Shown here: piece after piece, positions 8,785-18,216 of the stretch
Layout of the letters: each line of letters opens with the position of its first letter
Numbering within the stretch: position 1 is the first letter of the stretch
NCBI GenBank assembly: GCA_012522835.1
Contig: JAAYJR010000109.1
Span: 1 to 49,585, forward strand
Source: Bacteroidales bacterium
GTDB taxonomy: Bacteria > Bacteroidota > Bacteroidia > Bacteroidales > Prolixibacteraceae
Direction of reading: 5' to 3'
Length of the DNA stretch: 49,585 bases
Made by a program: the position numbers and the translations under genes
The notes under the pieces: model-generated
Told to the model about the DNA's origin: nothing
What the model saw: only the letters and a program-made list of their open reading frames with translations
Database searches by the model: none

Positions 8785-11700
8785 TTACCATTCCCCTACT
8801 TTCTCTGCTTCATTAAGATTAAGATACCAAATATATCCTTCCACAACATCAAAGCCACATTTTTTAAGAGTGCCGGCATATCGTTTTATCTGCCTGTGAT
8901 ACCTTTCAGTCATTTTATCCCCCCATTTATAATCCACAATCAATGCTTTTCTTCCCTTAATCATAATTCGGTCAGGCCTTAATATCTTATCTTTTGTAAG
9001 TAAATTTCGTTCATTTAATATCTGATATTTACCGTTGAACCATTCACCAACCAAAGGATTCTTCAATCCTTCCTCAAATTTCTTAATAATGCCGGCCTGT
9101 TCACTTTCACTTATCTTACCTTCTGCAAACGCCTTATTGCAGGATTTACGGAAATCGTCAGCCACTTCAACATTTTCCAGGATTTCATGAACCAGCTTAC
9201 CAGCATTTTTTACCGGTTTATTCTTTTCCCCGTTAATAAGAAAATCCTCACTTTTCAATCGCAGGCGGATCCTGTCGCGATAATCATAAAAATGATAACT
9301 GCCGGGCCAGTCAGGCTCTATAATCTCCTTTTGGCCCTCCACCGGCGGAAGATGTCCGAAACGAAATTCAGTTTTATCATCATTCCAACTGTCAGCAAAC
9401 TTACTGTCCAGTGCCATTCTGTCCAGTGAATTAACCAAAAGGGAGTTAAAGGCAACCGGAGGCTTAGGCATTTCATTACGGTCACTTTTTTCAAACGGAT
9501 CTTTACAATTAACGAATAGTACAGACCTGGCACGGGTGAAAGCCACATATACAAGGTTAAAACTATCAATATAGCTATTTACTTTTTCCTCAATATAGTC
9601 ATCCCTGAAAACTGTTTTCAAAAGCTTTTTACCGGCTTTTACAGGCACCAGGGGAAAACGGTTGAACGGGTCAATATCTGCCCGGCACCATAATATCGGT
9701 GCTCTATTGGAAGGCCAGGAAGTTTCCCAGTTAAAAAAGGGAAGTATAACGGCCTCAAATTCAAGTCCTTTAGCTTTATGCACAGTGAGCAACCTGACAG
9801 CATCCACGTCCTGGTTGACACTGACAGAAACCTTATATCCTTCTTCATTCCACCATAACAACAGGTTTGTCAGGTCATTTGAAAATGTTGCTTTCTCTTC
9901 AGCAGCTTTATCCAAAAGTGTTTGCAAAAATGGTATTTCTGATTTTATAGAAAAAAGTCCGAAGAGGTTACATATCTCAGATACTGTTTCTTCAGGGGAT
10001 AACAGCAACAACTTCTCCTTAAGTTCTTTCAATATCGGACCAAGTTCAGCTTCAAAAACTGTATCAGTATCATTAACAATCCTGCTCTCACCTGGATTGT
10101 TTTGAGTACGGCTCGCATCTGCCGGAAAAATTCCGGATTGATTCAGGCGTGGTTTCAACCATGACAACCAAAAATGCAAAAGAGCAGTTTTACTGATCAT
10201 GTTTTCCGGTTCTGTAAGGAGGCTGACAGTTAGCATAACCATATTAACTCCCTTAGAAACAGAGAGAAACAGCGATTCACCAGAGATAACCGACAAATTA
10301 TATCTCTCATTACCGGGTAGATTAGAGGCGGCTAGAAATTTTTCTATAATCCTGGGGCCCTCTTTATTCTTCCTTATAAGTATAGCTGTGTCAGAAGCCT
10401 TAATGCCCTTATCCTGCAAATATTTAACCTGTTCAAGTAAAAGATCAACCGAATTATTATCAAAATCTTCTGAAGGTAACAACTTTATCCCGGCAAGGCC
10501 GGTGGTCCCAGCCTGGCTGTTACCCGGCTGTTGCAGAAAATGTTCATATATCTGTGCAAATCGTTTTATATATTTTTCATCTTCTATCTCAGTGAGTATA
10601 AATTCCTCAAACAGGCACTTAATGTGGCCGGTTACCTCATTGTTAAATCTTATAATATTTTTACTGCTGCGCCAGTTTTTCTCCAGGGGAATCTCAAAAG
10701 GAGGATAATGGGGAAAATCGGTATTTATTTTAAATGCCAGTATATTCCAGTCACTGTTACGCCAACGGTAAATTGACTGTTTAACATCACCTGCAACCAA
10801 TGCAGAGTATCCTTCCGACAAGGCATTCGCTATCAGTGGTTTGAAGTTATTCCATTGGAGTGCAGATGTATCCTGGAATTCATCGATAATATAATATTTA
10901 AACCAGTTACCTGTTTTTTCATAAATAAACGGAGTATCGGTTTCGCCAATAATTTTACTCAACAGCAGATTAGAATCTGAAATTTGCAATATCCCCTTTT
11001 CATGCAGCAGGTTTTTGATCTCTTCCCTGAGGTCAGTTAAAATTCCGAGAACCCTGATCCTACTCAGTACCTCTTTAGCAGCAAGATATTTTGGTTCATT
11101 ATCATTGCGAAATCTTATTATTTCTATCAGCAGGGGCCTTAACTGCGTTTCAACTATACTGAATATCTTCTCTTTTTGTTTGCTACTTTTGGCATACCAC
11201 TTTTCAGAATCCTCTGCACATGATGTAACTGTATTTGTTATCTCAGGCAGATCTCCTGAGGCCAGCCTGGAAAATACATTTCCTATTCCCCTGCTTTTAC
11301 CGGAAAAATCATCAATTGTCAATCCACCTGCAAAAATAATCTCAACACCCTTTTCCCCTCTGTCCTTAAGTGCATTGTCAAAATAAGATATATATCTTTT
11401 AAGTTCTTTACGCACGGTTTCAAGGTTATCCCGCGTATACTCCGAATCTTTATCATGAGGAAAAAAAACCTGAAATTTTTCTTTGAAAAGCTCGTTGCCA
11501 AGAGCTCTTATGTCATCTTCTATCTTATGGCTGAAATTATCCATAATTTTTTCTTTACTGAATTCAACCAGCCATTTACGAAGATTCCGGTCAGTATCAA
11601 TACCTGACAGCATTCTGTCTGTTGCCTCATTCAGTATCATTTCATCTTCCATCCCCAGGGTAAATTGGGGAGATATCCCTGTTTCACGGTTAAAAGCCCT

Positions 11701-12039
11701 GATTATACGTTGTGTAAATGAATCAATGGTATTAACTGCAAACCTGCCGTAGTCATGAAGAATATTTTTCAAGGCTTTCGATGCTCTCAGTCTGATTTTA
11801 TCCTCATCAAAGATCAAAGACTCTTTCAGCATTTCCAGATAGTCAGAATCCTTATTGCCAGAAAGCAAAAAAAGTTGACGAAGGATCCGTATTTTCATTT
11901 CATTGGCTGCTTTATTGGTAAAGGTTACAGCCAAAATGTGCCTGTAGTTGTAAGGATTAGAAATAATCAGCTTCAGATATTCATAAACAAGATGAAATGT
12001 TTTACCCGACCCTGCTGAGGCTTTATAAACAGTTAACAT
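8785..12039 (-). CDS. AddA/RecB-like UvrD-type helicase-nuclease
   Basis: A 1084-residue superfamily 1A helicase with a C-terminal nuclease, of the type that resects double-strand breaks for RecA loading. Motif I is ASAGSGKT (7-14); VNTIDSFTQRI is motif Ia/Ib; IIDEFQDTSA (~386) is Walker B; VAGDVKQSIYRWR is motif III; VNLVYVAFTRAR is motif VI. The C-terminus carries a PD-(D/E)XK nuclease: RPD (Asp1023), VDYK (Asp1036, Lys1038) and QIKRYAG. The usual partner (an AddB-like nuclease/helicase) is not adjacent: the upstream gene is a small exported protein, and downstream is DUF4293. It may act with a partner encoded elsewhere. Confidence in the class is high; in AddA versus RecB naming, moderate. 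Confidence 0.9.
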   Translation of the reverse strand: MLTVYKASAGSGKTFHLVYEYLKLIISNPYNYRHILAVTFTNKAANEMKIRILRQLFLLSGNKDSDYLEMLKESLIFDEDKIRLRASKALKNILHDYGRFAVNTIDSFTQRIIRAFNRETGISPQFTLGMEDEMILNEATDRMLSGIDTDRNLRKWLVEFSKEKIMDNFSHKIEDDIRALGNELFKEKFQVFFPHDKDSEYTRDNLETVRKELKRYISYFDNALKDRGEKGVEIIFAGGLTIDDFSGKSRGIGNVFSRLASGDLPEITNTVTSCAEDSEKWYAKSSKQKEKIFSIVETQLRPLLIEIIRFRNDNEPKYLAAKEVLSRIRVLGILTDLREEIKNLLHEKGILQISDSNLLLSKIIGETDTPFIYEKTGNWFKYYIIDEFQDTSALQWNNFKPLIANALSEGYSALVAGDVKQSIYRWRNSDWNILAFKINTDFPHYPPFEIPLEKNWRSSKNIIRFNNEVTGHIKCLFEEFILTEIEDEKYIKRFAQIYEHFLQQPGNSQAGTTGLAGIKLLPSEDFDNNSVDLLLEQVKYLQDKGIKASDTAILIRKNKEGPRIIEKFLAASNLPGNERYNLSVISGESLFLSVSKGVNMVMLTVSLLTEPENMISKTALLHFWLSWLKPRLNQSGIFPADASRTQNNPGESRIVNDTDTVFEAELGPILKELKEKLLLLSPEETVSEICNLFGLFSIKSEIPFLQTLLDKAAEEKATFSNDLTNLLLWWNEEGYKVSVSVNQDVDAVRLLTVHKAKGLEFEAVILPFFNWETSWPSNRAPILWCRADIDPFNRFPLVPVKAGKKLLKTVFRDDYIEEKVNSYIDSFNLVYVAFTRARSVLFVNCKDPFEKSDRNEMPKPPVAFNSLLVNSLDRMALDSKFADSWNDDKTEFRFGHLPPVEGQKEIIEPDWPGSYHFYDYRDRIRLRLKSEDFLINGEKNKPVKNAGKLVHEILENVEVADDFRKSCNKAFAEGKISESEQAGIIKKFEEGLKNPLVGEWFNGKYQILNERNLLTKDKILRPDRIMIKGRKALIVDYKWGDKMTERYHRQIKRYAGTLKKCGFDVVEGYIWYLNLNEAEKVGEW

Positions 12040-12079
12040 GACTATAATTGAATTCAGTAATTAACAACCTTAATAAATG

Positions 12080-12613
12080 CTAAAATCCGGGACTCCTGGT
12101 GACACTGACACTGGTTCCGATCTTAAAATTCCTGGAAACATTATATTCCATAAAAAATGTGGAACCACGAAAATCATAATTGCCAATACCCCTGTTTGGT
12201 AATGGGGCGCTAAAAATAGAATTTCCTCCGTAACTGAAGCCTCCAAGCGATATCCGATCGTTTATTTTATAATTTGCACCACTAAAAACAGTTCCGTTTC
12301 TGATAAATGGGGAAAAAGCCAAACCCGGTGAAAATGGGAAAAAACTACCTGTGAAAAACTGATTATAATTAAATTCCGAAATAAAATAATTTCGTCTTCT
12401 GGCAAGTTCTGAGTCAAAGTTAAAATCAGGTAACTGAACAGGGTTTAAATGATTGTATAATAAAAGTTCTGCCGGTAGCGGATTGTTATACATGTAATTC
12501 CGGGATGTATCTGAAATTAAGGAATCATTTTCAGAAACTTCAGGCATCAGCAGCTCCTGAGCTGTAGATCCGCAATATACAATTATTAACAACAACAATA
12601 TCCGTAATTTCAC
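12080..12613 (-). CDS. Small exported protein of unknown function
   Basis: 177 residues beginning with a clear signal peptide (KLRILLLLIIVYCGSTAQ, cleavage after residue ~18). The mature part is rich in aromatic, Asn and Gly residues, with alternating patterns near the C-terminus (GTVFSGANYKINDRISLGGFSYGG; FMEYNVSRNFKIGTSVSVTRSPGF) that look like beta strands of a small outer-membrane protein. It ends in Phe, as outer-membrane barrels often do. The start is GTG and has a strong GGAGG sequence 6 bases before it. It precedes the AddA-like gene by 40 bases on the same strand and may be co-transcribed with it. I do not recognise the family. Confidence 0.65.
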   Translation of the reverse strand: MKLRILLLLIIVYCGSTAQELLMPEVSENDSLISDTSRNYMYNNPLPAELLLYNHLNPVQLPDFNFDSELARRRNYFISEFNYNQFFTGSFFPFSPGLAFSPFIRNGTVFSGANYKINDRISLGGFSYGGNSIFSAPLPNRGIGNYDFRGSTFFMEYNVSRNFKIGTSVSVTRSPGF

Positions 12614-12617
12614 GGCA

Positions 12618-12624
12618 CTCCTCC
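12618..12624 (-). promoter_or_regulatory. Strong Shine-Dalgarno before a GTG start
   Basis: Minus-strand GGAGGAG ends 4 bases before the GTG at 12613-12611. The GGAGG core is 6 bases away, an optimal spacing. Such sites are rare in Bacteroidota, and here it decides the GTG start. Confidence 0.55.
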
Positions 12625-12640
12625 ATTATAATTAATACTT

Positions 12641-12648
12641 CAAAATTA
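12641..12648 (-). promoter_or_regulatory. -7 element of the exported-protein gene
   Basis: TAATTTTG on the minus strand matches TAnnTTTG and gives a leader of about 22 bases that would contain the Shine-Dalgarno site. No -33 TTTG is evident. Confidence 0.4.
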
Positions 12649-13025
12649 ATATAATTGATTAGAAAAAATAATCTTCTGAAAATCCTGTTTCGCAAAATTA
12701 TAATTCCTCAAATAAGGGACCTCCTGTTTTGATAAATCTTTTCAATTGCATCAACTATATCACTCATATGATTTCAGCTTTTTATTAATTAACAAATTCC
12801 CTACTCTAATACCAAAGTACAAAAACCAGCTTAAAAAACAGTTATATTTTATGTGAATTTATTTGGATAAGTCTTTATTCCAAAATACTTTTGATACAAA
12901 ACTGCAAACCTTTAAAACCAATAAATCTAAACCCTTATAACTTTATAATATTAATCCTATGTTAATATCTCTCATTTGAAACCGGATTGCTGATGCTATA
13001 AATATTTTTTGGCTGTAAAGTACTT
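12649..13025. other. AT-rich intergenic region without a convincing gene
   Basis: The 452-base gap 12614-13065 separates two divergent genes. Apart from the two -7 boxes at its edges, the only coding-like trace is a 19-codon minus-strand ORF (12708-12767, beginning MSDIVDAIEK) that has an in-frame stop just upstream and no recognised family. It may be chance or a gene remnant. Confidence 0.4.
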
Positions 13026-13033
13026 TAATTTTG
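13026..13033 (+). promoter_or_regulatory. -7 element of the histidine kinase gene
   Basis: TAATTTTG matches TAnnTTTG, with a predicted leader of about 26 bases. The nearest TTTG upstream (13008-13011) is only 14 bases away, so the -33 element is unclear. Confidence 0.45.
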
Positions 13034-13065
13034 TTAAAAAAAACTAACTTCACATTCTGAAACCC

Positions 13066-14862
13066 ATGGTAGTTATATTTAACTATATATTGTTTGAGGA
13101 TTTACCCAGGACAAGTATCATTCATTTTTTTACTGTAATTGCTGCAATTGTCACAATTGTAATAATTTATAAATACAGAATAGTCCCTGAGGTAAAATAT
13201 CTCATATGTATTTTGGCCAGTGCGGCGATCTGGGCATTTACCTATGGTATGGAATTTTTGTCATCAGAATTTGAAGAAAAGGTGCTATGGTCAAAACTTT
13301 CATATTTTGGAATAACTTTCATCCCGGTGTCATATTTTTTGTTCACTAAAGCATTCAGTCAAAGAACAGATTTAATTAAGTCAGGTGAGAAAATTCTTAT
13401 CTCAATTATCCCATTAATCACACTAGTCCTTATAATTACAAATGATTACCACAAACTTATCTGGGCAGAGGTTATCCCTGATAATGAAAAAAATATGATC
13501 CTTTATAAATACGGAATCTGGTTTTGGCTGTTCTGGCTCTATTCGTTGCTGATAATTTTATTAGGAATTTATAATCTTTCCCGTTCTTTTAATAAATATA
13601 CAGGATACTATAATGCACAAGTGATAATTTTACTGCTTGCCACATTGATTCCGCTCATTGGAAATACGATGTATGTGACCGGACTGACTCCGGTTCCAGG
13701 ATTTGACCTTACACCGGTATTGTTTATATTCTCAGGGATAATTATCACAACAGGTATAATAAGTTATGGGATGTTTGAGCTGGTACCCCTGGCAAGGAAT
13801 AAACTCATTGACACCATGGAGGACGGAGTTTTAGTGGTAAACACAAAAGGAATTATTGAAGACCACAATCCGGCATTATTAAGTATTTTAAGGATAGAAG
13901 GCAGACAGATAATAAAAAAGCCGTTGAAAGAGGTCTTTGCCGGTTATAACGAACTGATTAATGCTACAAAAAATAACGAAGTTGAACAACTGAACATCGA
14001 AATTAACTTAGAAGATAAAAATAATTATTATCAGGTACGTATTTCACCGTTACTGAACCAGAAAAATATAGTAGCAGGCCACCTTGTTCAAATACACGAT
14101 ATTACTACCCTAAAGCAGGGAGAGGAAAAAATGATCGAAACTAACAGGCATTTACATGAAGAAATTAAACAGCGGGGCAAACTGATTGATGATCTGGATG
14201 CATTTGCACACACTATTGCTCATGAACTTCGCAATTCACTCGGTTCTATATACTCATCCAGTGAAGTCATAAAAGAGAGCCTTTCAGCTATTGCAGATGC
14301 AGATTTTCTGATAGAATTATCTGATCTTATGCGAAATTCTGCACAAAAGGCAATGCACATTACGGAAGAATTACTTATACTTGCCACAGTCAGGAATGAA
14401 AAGATTGACAGAAAGCCGCTTGACATGAAATCAATTTTTCATGAAGCTGAAAATCAACTTAGTGGAATGATAAAGGAATATGAAGCCCGGATCAATTCAC
14501 CCGGTACATGGCCTGAAGCATTGGGACATGCTCCATGGATTGAAGAAGTTTGGGTAAATTATATCAGTAATGCCATAAAATACGGGGGGACCCCTCCCGT
14601 AATTGAGGTAGGGGCTGACCAGCCATCAAACAATTTTGTTAAATTCTGGATAAAAGACAACGGCAATGGCATTACTGAAGATGAACAGACAAAACTTTTT
14701 AAGGAATATGCCAGGCTTGCCCCGGAAAAAGCCTACGGATACGGGCTTGGTCTTTCAATTGTCAAACGAATAGTGGATAAACTTGGAGGCAGGGTAGGTA
14801 TGGAAAGCACCGGCCAACCCGGTGAGGGGGCCAGATTCTGGTTTGAACTACCTGTTAACTGA
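13066..14862 (+). CDS. 7TM-sensor hybrid-less histidine kinase with PAS domain
   Basis: A 598-residue sensor kinase. Residues 15-235 form seven hydrophobic helices of the HisKA_7TM-type N-terminal sensor. Residues ~245-350 are a PAS domain (DTMEDGVLVVNTKGIIEDHNPA). A short coiled linker leads to the dimerisation/phosphoacceptor helix with FAHTIAHELRNSLG (His386), then the HATPase domain with N-box WVNYISNAIKYG, G1 DNGNGI and G2 GYGLGLSIVKRIV. The last residues form the end of the ATP lid domain, and there is no receiver. No response regulator gene is adjacent, so it is an orphan kinase. It stops 16 bases before fabD, which may be a read-through arrangement. The signal is unknown. Confidence 0.9.
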   Translation: MVVIFNYILFEDLPRTSIIHFFTVIAAIVTIVIIYKYRIVPEVKYLICILASAAIWAFTYGMEFLSSEFEEKVLWSKLSYFGITFIPVSYFLFTKAFSQRTDLIKSGEKILISIIPLITLVLIITNDYHKLIWAEVIPDNEKNMILYKYGIWFWLFWLYSLLIILLGIYNLSRSFNKYTGYYNAQVIILLLATLIPLIGNTMYVTGLTPVPGFDLTPVLFIFSGIIITTGIISYGMFELVPLARNKLIDTMEDGVLVVNTKGIIEDHNPALLSILRIEGRQIIKKPLKEVFAGYNELINATKNNEVEQLNIEINLEDKNNYYQVRISPLLNQKNIVAGHLVQIHDITTLKQGEEKMIETNRHLHEEIKQRGKLIDDLDAFAHTIAHELRNSLGSIYSSSEVIKESLSAIADADFLIELSDLMRNSAQKAMHITEELLILATVRNEKIDRKPLDMKSIFHEAENQLSGMIKEYEARINSPGTWPEALGHAPWIEEVWVNYISNAIKYGGTPPVIEVGADQPSNNFVKFWIKDNGNGITEDEQTKLFKEYARLAPEKAYGYGLGLSIVKRIVDKLGGRVGMESTGQPGEGARFWFELPVN

Positions 14863-14878
14863 AAAATAAATTATTGTT

Positions 14879-15763
14879 ATGCAAGCATATATATTCCCCG
14901 GACAGGGTGCGCAGTACCCGGGTATGGGTAAAGACCTGTATGAAAAATCATATGAAGCAAAATTACTCTTTGAAAAAGCAAATGATATCCTTGGATTCAA
15001 TATTATAAAAATTATGTCCGAAGGAACTGCCGACGAGCTGAAACAAACAAGGGTGACCCAGCCGGCAATATTTTTACATTCTGTGCTTCTTGCCGGAACT
15101 GTTAATGAATTTAATCCCGGAATGGCAGCAGGCCACTCACTGGGAGAATTATCTGCACTTACAGTGAGCGGTGCGCTCTCTTTTGAAGATGGTCTGACAC
15201 TGGTATCAAAACGTGCAGCAGCCATGCAGAAGGCCTGCGAAGCAAAACCTTCTGCTATGGCAGCGATAATAGGACTGGATGATGAAATTGTTGAGGAAGT
15301 ATGTGCTGCAGATGAGGATATTGTAGTAGCAGCAAATTATAACTGTCCGGGTCAACTGGTTATCTCAGGCGCAGTGGAGGGGATAGACCGTGTATGTAAA
15401 ATTCTTGCCGGTAAAGGGGCCCGGCGGGCAATTAAACTTTCTGTAAGCGGCGCATTCCATTCCCCTTATATGGAACCGGCAGGGAAGGAACTGGAAGCTG
15501 CTATCAAGTCAGTAATCTTTAAAAATCCTGACTACCCTGTTTATCAAAATGTTAATGCAGAGCCTGTTACTGACCCGAAAAAAATCAGGACAAACCTTAT
15601 ATCACAATTAACATCTCCGGTGAGATGGACTCAAACTATTCAGAATATGATAAATGATGGCGCTACATCATTTATTGAAATAGGGCCGGGAAATGTACTG
15701 CAGGGACTGGTAAAAAAAATAAACAGGAACGTAGAGGTCAGTGGCATTGATAAACTGCTGTAA
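14879..15763 (+). CDS. fabD: Malonyl-CoA:ACP transacylase FabD
   Basis: Transfers malonyl groups from CoA to acyl carrier protein, the entry step of type II fatty acid elongation in the cytoplasm. At 294 residues it has normal length. Hallmarks are FPGQGAQYPGMG (6-17), nucleophile Ser87 in GHSLGE, the KRAAAMQ arginine (Arg112) that binds the malonyl carboxylate, catalytic His194 in SGAFHSPYM, and the GPGNVLQGLVKK C-terminal block. It is not in a classical fab cluster here, being preceded by a kinase and converging with a CDF exporter 47 bases downstream. The assignment is secure. Confidence 0.95.
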   Translation: MQAYIFPGQGAQYPGMGKDLYEKSYEAKLLFEKANDILGFNIIKIMSEGTADELKQTRVTQPAIFLHSVLLAGTVNEFNPGMAAGHSLGELSALTVSGALSFEDGLTLVSKRAAAMQKACEAKPSAMAAIIGLDDEIVEEVCAADEDIVVAANYNCPGQLVISGAVEGIDRVCKILAGKGARRAIKLSVSGAFHSPYMEPAGKELEAAIKSVIFKNPDYPVYQNVNAEPVTDPKKIRTNLISQLTSPVRWTQTIQNMINDGATSFIEIGPGNVLQGLVKKINRNVEVSGIDKLL

Positions 15764-15810
15764 AAGCTAACCCGAAAATCCCTTGACGATTTATGGCCTC
15801 TTCCTGGTTG

Positions 15811-16698
15811 TCAGCAGTTATTTCCGCACTCTTTTTCAAGGTTCCGCCTCTCTATCTGAAATGTGGTATGCCCGATATTAAAACGCTCCTTCAGTTCTGA
15901 CTTCAATTCTGATATAAATTTATCGTCATTACCAGCCGGCATTACCAGATGAGCAGTCAGAGCTGCCTGGGTAGTGCTCATTGCCCATATATGCAGGTCA
16001 TGCAAATTTTCCACACCGGCTTGTGATTCAATGAACTGACGGACTTTATCTATGTCAATATTTTTGGGTACAGCATCTAATGCAAGGTTGACAGAATCAG
16101 AAAAAAGTCCCCATGTACCATATAAAATGACCGCGATAATAATAAAACTCATCAGGGAATCAATCCAAAACAAACCAGTTACGTTGATCAGGAAACCTGC
16201 CAGAACAACCCCCAGCGATACGGCTGCATCTGCTGCCATATGAAGAAATGCTCCTCTTATATTCAGATCATGCTTCTGTCCTTTAAAAAAAAGCAGTGCA
16301 GTCAGGGTATTTATTACAACACCGATTCCGGCAACAATCATTACCTGCTCACCTGCTACCGCCTGTGGATCCTTTATCTTGTTATATGAATCCCAGCCTA
16401 TTGCTATAACTGCGGCAAATAATAGAAAAGCATTCAGTATTGCCACAAGAACTGTGGTTTTTCGCAAACCATAAGTATATTTCCCCCGGGGCCTGATGGT
16501 AGCAAGCCAGGAGGCAGTCCAGGCAAATACAAGTCCCAGGACATCACTGGCATTATGGCCGGCATCTGCAAGAAGGGCCGAAGAATTGGAAATAAGCCCA
16601 TAGATGATCTCAACTGCGACAAAAACTATGTTCAGTATGATCCCTATAGCAAAAGCCCTGTTATAGGATGTATGATTCTGACTGTGCAAATGTGCCAT
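15811..16698 (-). CDS. Cation diffusion facilitator metal exporter (CzcD/ZitB-like)
   Basis: A 295-residue inner-membrane antiporter that exports Zn2+ or related divalent metals in exchange for protons. There are six transmembrane helices; the transport-site signatures are HNASD (His48, Asp52) in helix 2 and HMAAD (His153, Asp157) in helix 5. The HxxxD pairs fit Zn/Co/Cd-type CDF proteins. The C-terminal cytosolic metallochaperone-like domain starts near 215 and contains LHDLHIWAMSTTQAALTAHL. Histidines at the N-terminus (HLHSQNH) may bind metal. It is a single gene, convergent with fabD. Metal specificity within the zinc-type group is inferred. Confidence 0.92.
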   Translation of the reverse strand: MAHLHSQNHTSYNRAFAIGIILNIVFVAVEIIYGLISNSSALLADAGHNASDVLGLVFAWTASWLATIRPRGKYTYGLRKTTVLVAILNAFLLFAAVIAIGWDSYNKIKDPQAVAGEQVMIVAGIGVVINTLTALLFFKGQKHDLNIRGAFLHMAADAAVSLGVVLAGFLINVTGLFWIDSLMSFIIIAVILYGTWGLFSDSVNLALDAVPKNIDIDKVRQFIESQAGVENLHDLHIWAMSTTQAALTAHLVMPAGNDDKFISELKSELKERFNIGHTTFQIERRNLEKECGNNC

Positions 16699-16873
16699 AC
16701 TTATATAAATTCAATCACAAGTTACCTATTTTATATGCCAATTATTACAAAGCTTCTATTAAATAATCTAACAATCTACTAACAATCAGGTTCAAATTGT
16801 CATTTATTATTATATTTTACCACACTTTGATTTTTTTTGCGATTTTTACATAAAATTAGTATAAAAACCGGTC

Positions 16874-17992
16874 TTGGAGTCAGTTGTAAAAAAAAGAATA
16901 TTAGTGTCAGTTACCAGCGACCTTGTATCAGACAACAGGGTGCATAAAGTATGTACAGCACTGCATGAATCGGGATTTGATGTTTTGCTGACAGGCCGCA
17001 AAATACCAGGAGGGCCAGACCTGTCACCCCGTAAGTACAAAACAAAACGGTTCAAACTGCCCTTTAATAAAGGATTTTTCTTTTATGCATGTTTCAATCT
17101 CAGGCTCCTGGGGCTTCTGTTAGTTAATAAATTTGATGTTCTGCTTGCAAATGATCTTGATACTCTGCCCGCCAATTTTTTGATAGCCAAAATTAAAAAT
17201 AAACCTCTGGTGTATGACAGCCATGAATATTTTACTGAAGTACCTGAACTTGTAAACAGAAAATTTGTAAAACATATATGGGAGTTTATGGAACGCATTA
17301 TGCTGCCTCATATAAAATATGCATATACTGTCTGCGATTCAATTGCAGATATTTATTCCGCCAGATATAGAACCAGCTTCAGGGTTGTAAGGAATATTTC
17401 CTCCTACAAATATGCACCCCCGGAAGATGTGGAGACGGTTTCAGGATCTGAAAAAATAATATTATATCAGGGAGCTTTAAATGAAGGGCGGGGACTTAAA
17501 CAGGCTGTCATGGCCATGAAATTCATTGAAGGTGCCAGACTGATTATTGCCGGCGACGGCACTATTAAAAATGAATTAATAAAACTTATTGACAATCATA
17601 ACCTTCAACAAAAAGTACAATTGACAGGCAGATTGTCTATTGAGGAACTGGCCAGACTCACTCCCAGGGCTTCGGCAGGATTATCCATTGAAGAAGACCT
17701 GGCTATGAATTACCACTTTGCCCTGCCTAATAAACTTTTCGACTATATACAGGCCCACGTGCCTGTGATTGTTACTAATCTGCCAGAAATGGCTGCAGTT
17801 GTGAAACATTATCAGATTGGACTGGTGATATCTTCACATGAACCGACTGAGCTTGCAGAAGCAATCAGAACAGCGTTGTTTAACACAAAACTGAGAGAAG
17901 AATGGAGAAAGAACCTGAAAACAGCAACAGAAGAACTTACCTGGGAAAATGAAAAAAAAGTTCTTTATGACATATTTAAAGCTTTTTTGTGA
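16874..17992 (+). CDS. GT4-family glycosyltransferase (TTG start)
   Basis: A 372-residue GT-B glycosyltransferase, probably acting on cell-envelope glycans at the inner membrane. The N-terminal Rossmann half starts KRILVSVTSDLVSDNRVHKV, and the C-terminal half has IILYQGALNEGRGLKQAV and the acidic EEDLAMNYHFALPNKLFDY donor-binding region (EX7E-like). The start is TTG at 16874: an in-frame stop at 16862-16864 and the lack of ATG or GTG before the first beta strand leave no better choice. It stands alone between the CDF exporter (divergent) and the TPR gene 225 bases downstream. Sugar and acceptor are unknown. Confidence 0.83.
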   Translation: MESVVKKRILVSVTSDLVSDNRVHKVCTALHESGFDVLLTGRKIPGGPDLSPRKYKTKRFKLPFNKGFFFYACFNLRLLGLLLVNKFDVLLANDLDTLPANFLIAKIKNKPLVYDSHEYFTEVPELVNRKFVKHIWEFMERIMLPHIKYAYTVCDSIADIYSARYRTSFRVVRNISSYKYAPPEDVETVSGSEKIILYQGALNEGRGLKQAVMAMKFIEGARLIIAGDGTIKNELIKLIDNHNLQQKVQLTGRLSIEELARLTPRASAGLSIEEDLAMNYHFALPNKLFDYIQAHVPVIVTNLPEMAAVVKHYQIGLVISSHEPTELAEAIRTALFNTKLREEWRKNLKTATEELTWENEKKVLYDIFKAFL

Positions 17993-18216
17993 CTTAATTT
18001 TTTAATATTTAAATACTAAACAAGGGAAATGAACAGTTATTCTGTAAGAAACTTCAAAAACCTGATATGAGCATTCCGATAAAAACCGGGACACAAGAAT
18101 ATGATTAAACCATATGAATAAACTCAAACGCGGGTTCCATGTTGCTGAGGTGTTAATATAAAGTAGTAACAATAATACGCAATTAGTAATCGATAACATA
18201 AGAATGATTTATACAC

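Noticed and set aside
14220-15225. Minus-strand frames antisense to the kinase and fabD genes
   Set aside because: They lie opposite strongly conserved domains and have no domain of their own.
16781-16800. tRNA T-arm-like string with GGTTCAAAT
   Set aside because: There is no acceptor, D or anticodon arm around it, only a 5-base stem in AT-rich intergenic DNA.
18002-18199. 65-codon minus-strand frame and two 14-15-codon plus-strand frames before the TPR gene
   Set aside because: No recognised family, no start signals, and a translation rich in random aromatic and Cys residues; probably chance.
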